Of a stretch of 64,000 bases of DNA, positions 36,505-45,438 are shown one piece after another (position 1 is the stretch's first letter; every line of letters begins with the position of its first letter). The translations under genes and the position numbers were made by a program. Source of the stretch: CAVXTF01 sp963701375 (GTDB lineage Bacteria; Actinomycetota; Acidimicrobiia; Acidimicrobiales; CAVXTF01); NCBI GenBank assembly GCA_963701375.1, contig CAVOZT010000001.1, positions 496,001-560,000 on the forward strand, given 5' to 3'. The notes beneath the pieces are model-generated. The model had not been told where the DNA came from, ran no database searches, and saw only the letters and a list, made by a program, of their open reading frames with translations.

Positions 36505-37509
36505 ATGCGAACAATCGTCCGTCTGTCTCTCCTAGCGATCGTCGCGGTATGTGCCGCTGCGTGTTCAACCACATCCGCGGGATCGAATCCTCCGAAGCCA
36601 CGAGGGACAGCAACGACTATCGCGACTGCGACTCCGACAAGGGTGGTGAGCATTCTCGAACCCTGGCGCCTTCCGCAAGGCGTTTCACGGCCGGTGGCCG
36701 TAAATGACGGTTCGAATGTCCTGCTACTCGGCGGTCTCGGCGTTGGGGACATCTCCTCGAATGCCGCTGTGTCGGTCAACCTGCTCACAGGACAATCACA
36801 GGTGGCAGGGCAGCTTGCCGTGGCCGTCCACGATGCCGCCGGGGCGTGGATCGACGGACGGGCATTCGTCTTCGGCGGAGGCGCCCAGAGCAGCGTTTCG
36901 AGCGTGCAGACCTGGCAAGCGGGTACGGGAGCGATTGCGGGAAGCTTGCCGGGACCGCGATCTGATTTGGCTAGTGCGACTGTCGGCTCGACGACTTATC
37001 TTCTCGGAGGCTTCGACGGCAGCCAATTGGTCGGGACCGTGCTCGCCACCACCGACGGCACTGGATTCAGCACAGCAGGCCAGTTGGCGCAAGCGGTTCG
37101 ATACCCGGCCGTCACGGTGCTGAACGGAAAGGTGTGGGTGGTCGGGGGACTCCTCGGCGCCACCGAGACCAACGCCGGAGCGCAGACGGCCGATGTGCAG
37201 AGGTTCGATCCGGCGACCGGGCGCACCGCGATCGTCGGCAAATTGCCGGTCGCCTTGGCGCACGCTGCGGCGTTCGTTCTCCAGGGTCAGTTGTACGTTG
37301 CAGGCGGCAAGGTGAATGGTCAACCGCAGAGCCAGGTTTACCGAATCGATCCGGAAACCGGGATCGTGACGAGCGCCGGCCTCTTGCCGGGGCCCCGAGC
37401 AGACTCAGGGGTCTATGCCGCCGACGGAAAAGCGTGGCTGTTGGGCGGCGAGCTCGCAGACCCCACTGCTCCGCTCGACTCTGTGGTCATGCTCGCATTG
37501 AAGCCCTGA
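36505..37509 (+). CDS. Kelch-repeat lipoprotein
   Basis: 334 residues. LSLLAIVAVCAAAC is a lipoprotein signal peptide with lipobox A-A-C, followed by a P/T-rich linker. Six Kelch blades follow, each with a G-G pair after a hydrophobic strand: VLLLGGLGVGD, AFVFGGGAQSS, TYLLGGFDGSQ, VWVVGGLLGAT, LYVAGGKVNGQ and AWLLGGELADP. It lies 4 bases after the previous gene. A second secreted propeller in one operon points to a surface-bound sensing or scaffolding role. Confidence 0.8.
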   Translation: MRTIVRLSLLAIVAVCAAACSTTSAGSNPPKPRGTATTIATATPTRVVSILEPWRLPQGVSRPVAVNDGSNVLLLGGLGVGDISSNAAVSVNLLTGQSQVAGQLAVAVHDAAGAWIDGRAFVFGGGAQSSVSSVQTWQAGTGAIAGSLPGPRSDLASATVGSTTYLLGGFDGSQLVGTVLATTDGTGFSTAGQLAQAVRYPAVTVLNGKVWVVGGLLGATETNAGAQTADVQRFDPATGRTAIVGKLPVALAHAAAFVLQGQLYVAGGKVNGQPQSQVYRIDPETGIVTSAGLLPGPRADSGVYAADGKAWLLGGELADPTAPLDSVVMLALKP

Positions 37510-37676
37510 GGAACCCCGGTTAGCGCTCTGTTAGCAATCTCTCTTCAGAATGCTGAAAGCGGCGGGCCCGAGACCGCGGACGCCCGGCACAGCCCGGGAG
37601 TTCGTGGTCTTGCGGTTGGAGATGCGGGCTCGGACCGACGTGCCTAGACGACGACGATGCCCTCCGCCTGGGCCAG

Positions 37677-40486
37677 TCAGAGCCCGAGTCGGAAGGACAG
37701 CGCGCTCGTTGCCAGTCTGGAAGTGACGCCGAGGTCGTCGAAAGCGGCCAGTGCCTGTTTGAACGCCCTTCGTGCACCGTCAACGTCGCCGGCGTAAATA
37801 CGGGACTCGATCACAAGGCTGTGAGCCTGCTCCGACCAGGGATCGACTTCGAGTGCGGAAAGCCCCAAGGTTTCGGCGAGTCGATTGTCGGCTGCCGCCA
37901 GAGCGTGGCGACCTGCGCGAAGCGACGCATTGACCCTTAGTTCGTCCCGACGACGCCGGTAGGGCTCGACCCATTCACCGATCACTGCACCCGCGAGCAA
38001 AGGACCATGATCGATGGAGACCATGCGACGAGCGTGAGCCAACAGAGCTGGCCGCTCGTGATCGGGGAGAGTGAGAACGGCGTTGGCGTGACGTTCGAAG
38101 TCCCAGACATCGAGACGAAGATCGATCTTCCTGTTCAGCACGAGCGACCCGTCTGTCTCCACGATGAAACGTGAACCCGCGGACTTCCGTCGATCCGGAT
38201 CGAGGACATCGAGAAGATGTGTCAGCGTCACCCGAAGGTTACGACCGGCGTCCCGATCGGGTAGATCAGGCCAAAGCGCCGATGCCACCAGCGAGCGACT
38301 CTGATTCTCTGTCAGCGACAGGTGTAGGCACAGTTCGCGAACCCGAATTCGTCCCCACGCCGGATGGTCGATCGGCGAGCCGTTTCTCGACACCCCGCAC
38401 GCACCGGCCAGTTTTATTGCGACTGTGTTCGTCGGTTCAATCCAACATGCCGGCAGATAGGCCCGATGTAACCTGCTGGCCGGAGCTGCGCCGGCAAGGT
38501 GCTGGCCTGCTGCCACGCCCGCAGCAACGGCCGCGTGTGCGGCGGGAACGCCTTGGATCCCTGTCTGCGGAGCTGCGACCGAACCCGGGTCGAGTGCGAC
38601 TTCGATCGACTTTTTCCACATCGACGAGCGAGTGGCGCGAGACGCAGTTTTGGTCGCCTCGAGAGTCTTTCGTGCCTCATCAAGTTGCTCGTCTGCAATT
38701 AGAAGCAGGATCTGTGTGATGGCCGTCAGAGCCCGCGTCTCCTCGTCGTCCAGATCCAATGCTGCGGCGTCAAGCTGTTCGAGGACGTGTCTGGCTCGTC
38801 GAATCTGGTTTGTTGCGGCGAGTAGGCATGCCTTCCAAGCTCGGCGCTGTTGAACTACCCGCGTCGTACCGGAACTTAGGGCAAGGCTCTCGGAGATTTC
38901 TGCGTCCTCTATCGCCCCGAGCCAGTCACCGCTGTACCACTTGGCGGTAGACAAGAGGTCGTGGGCGATACTGCGTGTCGCATCGGAACCCTCTCCCGTG
39001 CTGTTGTGGAGGGCGTTGAGAGCTTCTTGAACGCGTCCGGCCAGCAGCAGGTTTGTGCCGCGCATCATCAGTGCTTGACTCGCCCATTCTCCGGTCAACA
39101 GCCCCGGTGGAATCTGTTCAAGGCGAGCAATGGCGCTTCTCGGATCGCCGGCCAACTGAGCCGCCACTGCATGTCCGAGCGCAACGAGTCCCTTTATGAG
39201 CGGATTGCCTCCGGTTGCAAGAACCGCGCCTCGCTCGAGGAGGAGGGAGAGTGCAGCCGTGTCACTGTTCGCCCGGGCGATGATGCCCAAATGAAAAAGG
39301 ACGCTGATCTCCGCTTCCTCGTCTCCGGCCGCCTCGAATGCCTGGCGAACCTGCTCAAGGCGGCGACGGCCGGTGGCGTCTGAATCGCCGAGTTGCAGGT
39401 CAACGACGGTCCGAAGCCACTCTGCTTCGGTCGAGTTCCTCGACATCAGGTCACTGCATGCCCAGGCGCGCAGGTCGGCAACAGACGCCCTCGGGGGCTG
39501 TGACGAGAGAGCCGACCGGACGACAAGGGACAGGGCTGCGTGGCTTTTGCTGATAGTCGCTTGATGGCCCGCTTCGTGGATGGCCCCGGCTTCTAACAGG
39601 CCTCGGACCTTCGCTACCGCTATCCGCTCACGTTGCCGTGGCGTCAAGATCTGATCGGTGACCGCGGACCAGATCGGATGCGGCCAAATGCCCTCTCGTA
39701 TGTCCACGAGGGGTAGTCGTCTGACTCTGTCCATAACGAAACCAACGTGCACTGAGTTCTCGCTCAGCGACGGGCCTTGCGGAACGCCGTCTTCCAGGGC
39801 CGCACTGATCACCGCCTCGAGTGAGGCGTCTTGGCATCCAGCGACGCTCGAGATCGCGGCGATCGCGTTTACAACGGCCGGGTCGGTATGAGCCAGCACT
39901 GTCTCGTCGATGTAGTCAACCACCAGTTCTCGCGTCCCTTCAGTATCAAACTGGCAAGGGCCGGCCAGGTTGCAAGTTCCCGACTGGACAAGTTCTGTGA
40001 TGCAGACATCTCACCGAGAGTCGACAGTTCGTCGGGAGCAAATGCGAGTTCGCGCATATCGATGATGACGCCCGTTCCGTCGGCCACTCGGCTCGCAAGC
40101 CCGATGCGTGGCAGGCGACGGCCTGCGATCACCAAATGACAACGCGGAGGCGACCGGTCCAATAGGTCTCGCAGAAGGTCTTCCCCATCGGAACCGATCC
40201 GCTCCACGTTGTCGATCATCAGCGCGACGTGCCTGCCCGGGATCCTGCTCGATTGCAGGGCCTCGGCAACCGCCGCGGCGAGAGCGTTCGAGACCTCGAG
40301 CTCGTCCTCCGAGCCACAGGCATAGGACACGTCGCGGTCACCCACCCGGCTCGGTCCTTCAGAGAGCGCTTGGCCGAGTAGGACGCTCTTGCCGAACCCC
40401 GCCGGCGCCACGATCGCAATGACTGCAAGGTGATGGCGGTCGCCCAGTCGAACGAGCAGGCGCTTGCGTTCGAGGAACCGGTCCAC
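37677..40486 (-). pseudogene. MalT-like NTPase with BTAD (SARP-type) C-terminal domain, one frameshift
   Basis: Reconstructed, about 935 residues. An N-terminal STAND-type NTPase has Walker A APAGFGKS, Walker B VALMIDNVER and sensor region IAGRRLPRIG. A central superhelical region with TPR-like helices (about 300-650) is followed by a winged-helix-like segment (GRIRVRELCLHLSL, SLVASALWPD) and a bacterial transcriptional activation domain at the C-terminus (HALAAADNRLAETLGLSALEVD). A one-base loss near 39915 separates the NTPase from the rest; corrected it reads ENLVVDYIDE-like. Large regulators of this type sense a ligand through the NTPase/TPR part. It is convergent with the propeller operon. 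Confidence 0.72.
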
Positions 40487-40586
40487 GTGAAGACGATAAT
40501 CCTGATCAGCTGACCCCAGAATTGCGGATTGCCGCCGCTTGAAGGCTCAGTTGGCAAACTGGTCGATTCGATGCGCTCCGGTTAAT

Positions 40587-41135
40587 TCAGCCCGGATGAA
40601 AGGTCAGCATCAAAACACCCGAACCTGCCGTCTTGCTGTCTGTGAGCGTCAGCTTGGCTGCCTCGGGCATTTCGTCAGGGAAGAGGCGCTTGCCTCCTCC
40701 GAGGAGAATCGGGAATACCATCAGACGGTACTCGTTGACCAGGCCATGCTGGGTCAACGTCTGGACTAGTCGGGCGCTCCCTTCGACGAGCAAGTCACCC
40801 CCCGGCTGGTTTTTCAGAGCTGTCACTTCGGCTACCACGTCGCCTCGCACGACCTTCGTATTGGTCCAGGACGCCTCGGAGTCAGTCAGGGTGGCCGAGA
40901 CCACGTACTTTTGGATGCTGTTCATTCGCTTGCCGAACTCGTCGTGGCCCATGGACGGCCATGCCGCCGCGAATCCCTGGTAAGTGACCCGTCCGAGCAG
41001 AAGAGCCTCTGCTGCGAACAGCTCGTCCATTTTGAACTGATCTCCCTCTTTCCCGCGATCGAACTCAAAAGTCCACCGGGGTTCGTCCATTACGCCATCG
41101 AGCGATACGAACTCCGTCACGACAATCCTTCTCAT
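40587..41135 (-). CDS. Dihydrofolate reductase family protein
   Basis: 182 residues: RRIVVTEFVSLDGVMDEPRW, ALLLGRVTYQGFAAAWP, KYVVSATLTDSEASWTNTKVV, DLLVEGSARLVQTLTQHGLVN and FPILLGGGKRLFP. This is the classic small DHFR-like/YyaP family, intact. ATG at 41135 has GGAGGT 8 bases upstream. It is a predicted NADPH-dependent reductase of unknown substrate, the third of this superfamily in the window. Confidence 0.86.
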   Translation of the reverse strand: MRRIVVTEFVSLDGVMDEPRWTFEFDRGKEGDQFKMDELFAAEALLLGRVTYQGFAAAWPSMGHDEFGKRMNSIQKYVVSATLTDSEASWTNTKVVRGDVVAEVTALKNQPGGDLLVEGSARLVQTLTQHGLVNEYRLMVFPILLGGGKRLFPDEMPEAAKLTLTDSKTAGSGVLMLTFHPG

Positions 41136-41273
41136 GATCACACCTCCAAGCTTCGTCGGGCGTCTGCCACCTTGCTTGCGAACACCCTCCTGCTTCGTTT
41201 CCTGGTGCCTAAGACGAGGGGAGGGTCGAGAATCCATCGGACACCGGCGAATTTCTGCAACTGGTGCTCGCCC

Positions 41274-41711
41274 CTATGTGAGTTCCTTAGCGAAGTCAGC
41301 GGTCAACCACGATTCGGGTCGCATGCGAAACACCACGTTTCCTGCTTCATCGGATTCTGTGGCTTGAATGTAGAGATCCCCGAACTCCTCGCCCAGGTAT
41401 CGGTGCGCCATTGCACGGCGCTCGACAGGGTCTACTTGCTTGTCGCACGCGACGACCGGCCCCTCTACGCTGACGTACTTGTAGGGCGGCGTCTCCGTCT
41501 GGGCGCAGAGGTTGAAACGTCCGCTTGCCGTGATCAACAAGCCCTTCCTGGTCTGCTCACCAGTCATCACACTGACGTGGCCGCCCGGTTCATAGCTGTA
41601 CCAAACAGGCACACTGAGTGGTCCTCGTCCTTCCTGTTGGACGCTCAGTATCCCAACATGAACTCCGGCGAGGAAGGCCTCGCGCTCAGAACGGGTCATC
41701 GAAGTGGACAT
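41274..41711 (-). CDS. Pyridoxamine 5'-phosphate oxidase family protein
   Basis: 145 residues with the split-barrel flavin/F420-binding fold: REAFLAGVHVGILSVQ, PLSVPVWYSYEPGGHVSVMTG, RFNLCAQTETPPYKYVSVEG and a C-terminal RMRPESWLTADF. Actinobacterial members commonly use F420H2 or FMN. A second in-frame ATG follows the first after four codons. It is divergent from the damaged DOPA-dioxygenase-like gene, with almost no space between them. Confidence 0.8.
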   Translation of the reverse strand: MSTSMTRSEREAFLAGVHVGILSVQQEGRGPLSVPVWYSYEPGGHVSVMTGEQTRKGLLITASGRFNLCAQTETPPYKYVSVEGPVVACDKQVDPVERRAMAHRYLGEEFGDLYIQATESDEAGNVVFRMRPESWLTADFAKELT

Positions 41712-42494
41712 GCCCTTGTTCTATTCGTTCATGAAGTCGATTGTCACGCGCAAGCGCCGTGTCGCTTGGGATGCAGAGGGCAGATCCCTTCGGGGCGTCC
41801 GTGCCGCGCCCTTGTGCCATCCTGGCGGTCTCTGCCCATTGGTACATCGACGCGTCGGCGGTCACGGCGATGTCCCAACCGAAGACGATCCATGACTTCT
41901 ACGGTTTTCCTGACGAACTGTTCGCGGTGCAGTACCCCGCTCCGGGCGCTCCCGCAGTTGCAGAGGAGGTGGCGGACATCGTAAAGCCGACCTGGGTCGG
42001 CCTTGACCACGACAGCTGGGGCATCGATCACGGGACCTGGTCGGTGCTCGTACACGCATTTCCTGACGCCGACATTCCCGTCGTGCAGTTGTCCATCAAC
42101 GCTGAGAGGCCCTTCGAGTACCACCTTGATCTCGGAGCGAAACTCGCGCCCTTGCGCCGACACGGAATCCTCATCATCGCCAGCGGCAACGTCGTCCACA
42201 ACCTCCGGCGCGTTGACTGGAGCCAAACCGACGGCGGTTTCGACTGGGCACACCGCTTCGATGAGGCGGCCGTGGAGCAGATGACTCATTCACCGGGCAA
42301 TGTGATCTGCCTCAGCGAACACAGCGACTTCCGCAGCGCAGTCCCTACGCCAGACCATTTTCTCCCGCTCCTGTATCTCGCCGGACTTGCTGATGCGATT
42401 GGGTCGGTCACAGAGGTGCTGGTGCAGGGCTACGCCTACGGATCGTTGTCGATGACTGCCTTTACGCTCGACGCCGACATCGGAGTACCTGTGA
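41710..42494 (+). pseudogene. 4,5-DOPA dioxygenase-like (class III extradiol, YgiD-type), several indels
   Basis: The core is clear: PRPCAILAVSAHWYIDA with the metal His, TIHDFYGFPDELFAVQYPAPG, GLDHDSWGIDHGTWSVL, PVVQLSINAERPFEYHLDLG and HGILIIASGNVVHNLR, then GYAYGSLSMTAFTL. The first roughly 40 residues, which in the family carry the GHGSP metal motif, appear only as broken pieces in different frames (LFV-H, then AWDAEGRSL) at 41710-41795. The 3' end reads through past 42494, where a frame change would end it normally with TPTSEYL. At least three indels are needed. Without its first His ligand the product would be inactive. Confidence 0.62.
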
Positions 42495-42617
42495 CATCTC
42501 GTAAAAAGCCGCGGCACCTCTCCCAAGTCCCGATGTCGTCCCGACCGACGACACCAATACCTAGAGTCGTCTACCTAGGGTCGTCGTCCGAGCGTCCCAT
42601 CCCGCTCGTCGAACGGG

Positions 42618-43107
42618 TCAGCACACGCCGTCTAGAGCGGTCGGGGCCACGTTCGTCACTGCCGAGAAGTCGGGGATCCCCAATGATCCTGGTTGGTCAC
42701 CGAGCCCGTTTGCCCCGTTGATGTTGATCGCGAATTCGACATTGGCGATCAGGTTGTCGTCGCCTGGGCTTATGCCCTCGTCAGGCAGGCTCATCTTGGC
42801 GTTGATCCAACCGGGTCCCGGAACCGCTGACCCAGCCGCGGGTTGGCCCTGAGTGACGAGGATCAACTTGCCCGAATACACGGGGCCCGCGGCGTTGGTA
42901 AGGGTTGCCTTGCCTGTCAGAACACCCCTTCCCGTTTGCGTGTTTATCGTCCATTGGATGTTGCTGATCGCCAAGGAGCCTGTGAGGTTGTAGTCCGTCG
43001 GGTCAGGGAGCATCTGGGTTTCGCCTCCCACCAAATTCCCCGTGTAGGTCACGTAGCTGATCTTGTCCTCACCCACGCACGTGACAGAGTTGAGGGTTCT
43101 TGTTCAT
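42618..43107 (-). pseudogene. Hypothetical beta-rich protein, 5' frameshift
   Basis: ATG at 43107 with GGAGG upstream gives MNKNPQLCHVRG and then a stop; one extra base near 43095 separates it from the main frame TLNSVTCVGEDKISYVTYTGNLVGG. The body is beta-rich with NIQWTINTQTGRGVLTGKA, KLILVTQGQPAAG, NLIANVEFAINING and a terminal Cys. No membrane segment and no signal peptide are present. It resembles nothing I can name; it may be a small structural or secreted protein. Confidence 0.5.
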
Positions 43108-43246
43108 GTGGACCTCCAGGTGAAGGCGAACAACACGGGGTGCTGCGCCGGGGTCGGTAGCGGCATGCGGTCTTTTCTTCGCTTACTGCCGTTCTCGTAG
43201 CTGAGAGTGGTCGCCGTGTCAATCGTTCGTGAAGTCGGCGGCTTTG

Positions 43247-43952
43247 CTACTCGCCGTACTCGTCATGTCGGCGAACCCAGTACTGGCGGTCTGCCTCCGG
43301 TTCATCGCGACCTTTGGGCACCAGATCGAGAAACTGGTAGGTGCTGTTCACCATGTCGATGCCGCGGGCATACGTCGAGTAGGTATGGAACAGGTCCCCT
43401 TTCTCATTCGTGAGAAAGACGCTTATGCCCTCTCGATCCTCCATGCCCGGCTCTGAAGAGCCGTAGTTGTAGGCCGCCGAGTGATTGGCGACGGCACCCG
43501 CCGCGAACGACGCCCCGAAGTCGTAGTTGAAGTCAGACTCGAACGAGGATACCCATGGGAATTCCCAGCTCATTCGACGCTTGTAGTCAACGAGTTTCTG
43601 AATAGGGGCTCGCGACACCGCTGTCAACGCGACGTCGTGTGCAGCGAGGTGTTCCAGCGAACCGTCGAAGTGATCTGCCCAATAAGAACAGTGGGGACAA
43701 CCCTCTTCCCAGTTCGGGTCGAACATGAAGTGGTAGACGATCAGCTGGCTGCGACCTTCGAACAGATCGGACAGAGTTCGCTTACCACCCTGGCCGTCGA
43801 ACACATACTCCTTCGTTAGGGCCTCCCAGGGCAGATCGCGTCGCAATTGGGCCAGGTTCTCTCGTGCCGCGCGCAAAATCCTTTTCCTTGGTAAGAAGCG
43901 CCTTGCGGGCCTCGAGCCACTCCTCGCTCGAGACGACGGCATGCTGTTCCAC
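43247..43952 (-). pseudogene. DUF899 (thioredoxin-like) protein, one frameshift
   Basis: GTG at 43952 begins VEQHAVVSSEEWLEARKALL, typical for DUF899, but one extra base near 43880 moves the rest (RENLAQLRRDLPWEAL, KEYVFDGQGGKRTLSDLF, VYHFMFDPNWEEGCPHCSYWAD, HDVALTAVSRAPIQKL) into another frame. The fold is thioredoxin-like with the GCPHCSYW motif in place of the CxxC redox site. It is divergent from an ArsR/SRPBCC pair, the frequent context of this family. Function unknown. Confidence 0.72.
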
Positions 43953-43983
43953 TCCGAGACCTCATTTCGTCATCCGTAATCGT

Positions 43984-43999
43984 TAAACAAACCCGTTTA
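43984..43999. promoter_or_regulatory. Small inverted repeat between DUF899 and arsR-like genes
   Basis: TAAAC (43984-43988) and GTTTA (43995-43999) are inverse complements separated by AAACCC, 31 bases before the ArsR start. The site sits in the shared divergent promoter region, consistent with an operator for the ArsR-type regulator. Confidence 0.35.
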
Positions 44000-44029
44000 C
44001 TATCACGTAGGCTTGATAAGGTCAACAAG

Positions 44030-44359
44030 ATGGTTGAAGATCACGTACTGGATCGTACTTATTCTGCATTGGCCGATCCGACTCGGCGGGCTCTTCTCGT
44101 GGCGCTGCGCGACGGTGGGGCAAGAATCACCGACCTTGCTCAACCGATACCGATGACCTTCGCCGGCGTCTCGCGTCATGTCGGAGTGCTCGAAGCTGCC
44201 GGGTTGGTCCATCGCGAGGTCCGAGGTCGTGAACATTGGTTGTCGGTCAAGCCCGACGCGCTTCTCGAAGCCGAGCGGTGGATAAGTGAACAGAAGTCGT
44301 TTTGGTCGCGAAGAGCCGAGAAATTGTCTGCTCACCTTGAACGAAGAACGCGGAAATGA
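44030..44359 (+). CDS. ArsR family transcriptional regulator
   Basis: 109 residues with the winged helix of small ArsR proteins: RTYSALADPTRRALLVAL, ARITDLAQPIPMTFAGVSRH as recognition region, and LVHREVRGREHWLSVKP as wing. No Cys metal sites are present, matching the SRPBCC-linked subgroup that does not sense metals. It overlaps the SRPBCC gene by ATGA (44356-44359), so both proteins are made together. Confidence 0.86.
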   Translation: MVEDHVLDRTYSALADPTRRALLVALRDGGARITDLAQPIPMTFAGVSRHVGVLEAAGLVHREVRGREHWLSVKPDALLEAERWISEQKSFWSRRAEKLSAHLERRTRK

Positions 44360-44808
44360 CCGACGAGTTTCCACCGGTTGCCGTCGTTCGGCACGTCATA
44401 CCGGCTCCGCCCACGGTGGTCTTTGAGGCATGGGTGGACGCGGACTCGATGGCTGAATGGATGTGTCCTCGCCCGGCAATACCTACCAGGGTGGAGTTGG
44501 ACACGCGCATCGGCGGCCGTTACCGGATAGACATCGACGACGAGGGGTTCGAGCTGTCAGTGACCGGCGAATATCTAGTGATCGACCGTCCGCATCGCCT
44601 CAGCTTCACCTGGACCTGTACGACGTGGAAGGCGAGCGATCCCGAGAGCATCGTCAGTGTCTATCTGGAGCCTCATGGAGAAGACGAAACCTTGATGACG
44701 ATCCGCCACGAACGGCTGCCGGCGGACTTGGCCGACGGTCACCAGCGAGGTTGGGCTCTCATCGCGCAACAACTCGAGGACATCGTGAAGAGTCACCTGC
44801 AAATTTGA
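44356..44808 (+). CDS. SRPBCC (AHSA1-like) domain protein
   Basis: 150 residues: VVRHVIPAPPTVVFEAWVD, MAEWMCPRP, TRIGGRYRIDIDDEG, SVTGEYLVIDRPHRLSFTW and a C-terminal helix HQRGWALIAQQLEDIV. The helix-grip fold binds hydrophobic ligands. Coupling to an ArsR regulator and opposition to DUF899 is a recurrent arrangement in actinobacteria; the ligand is unknown. Confidence 0.84.
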   Translation: MTDEFPPVAVVRHVIPAPPTVVFEAWVDADSMAEWMCPRPAIPTRVELDTRIGGRYRIDIDDEGFELSVTGEYLVIDRPHRLSFTWTCTTWKASDPESIVSVYLEPHGEDETLMTIRHERLPADLADGHQRGWALIAQQLEDIVKSHLQI

Positions 44809-44830
44809 CTGGCCAGCCGGATCGTTACTC

Positions 44831-45418
44831 CTACAACTTCCTTCTGAGAGCTCGCCGCGTGGTCACGACGACGGCGAGTGGCCAGAGAGCCTGCGCACCG
44901 GCAGCTGCCCGCTCGGCGAGTCCACGCTGACCGCCGTGGAGCTCGATTGCGAACCACGCCACGAGCCCGAGCAGGATCGCCGTGGCGGCGAAGGATATTG
45001 AGCGTGTCAGCAGGGGCGCCGAAGCGCGACGGTGCGCGGCGAACGCGGGCCAGACGCCCAGGGCGATGAACGCGATGGTGGCAGCGACGGTGTGCGCTCG
45101 CGAGTTCCCGGAAACGGGCTGGGGGAACGTCGCGACCATCACCGTTGCCACCCCTCCGATAGCGAGCAGGACCCGGCCGGCGACCCATGCAGGTCGTAAG
45201 CCGACCGAGGTAAGGAAATGGCAGACCCCTAAGCCCGCCAGTGCGGACGTCATCACCCAACGATCGGTGGCCCCGTAACCCGCGAGAGCGCTGATCGTGT
45301 CGCGCACCGGGTCGTACCTGGGTGGCTGCAGCGCTTCCGCCAACGCAAGGCCGCTGCCGAGGAACAGGGGAGCGGCCGATGCCGAAACGACAGTCCACCA
45401 GGGGACCCGATTTTCCAT
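44831..45418 (-). CDS. DUF998 family membrane protein
   Basis: About 195 residues, six membrane helices. The DUF998 signature RYDPVRDTISALAGYGATDRW follows helix 1, then TSALAGLGVCHFLTSVGL and GNSRAHTVAATIAFIALGVW. ATG at 45418 (MENRVPWW) chosen over a longer frame because it opens directly into the first helix. It is convergent with the SRPBCC gene and codirectional with the MFS gene. Function unknown. Confidence 0.75.
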   Translation of the reverse strand: MENRVPWWTVVSASAAPLFLGSGLALAEALQPPRYDPVRDTISALAGYGATDRWVMTSALAGLGVCHFLTSVGLRPAWVAGRVLLAIGGVATVMVATFPQPVSGNSRAHTVAATIAFIALGVWPAFAAHRRASAPLLTRSISFAATAILLGLVAWFAIELHGGQRGLAERAAAGAQALWPLAVVVTTRRALRRKL

Positions 45419-45438
45419 TGGATGTGGAGGTGCAGACC

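Noticed and set aside
40911..41984. 357-codon plus-strand open frame opposite the DHFR-like and PPOX genes
   Set aside because: It lies antisense to two well-supported genes, has no family motifs and no ribosome binding site; GC-rich codon bias keeps such shadow frames open.
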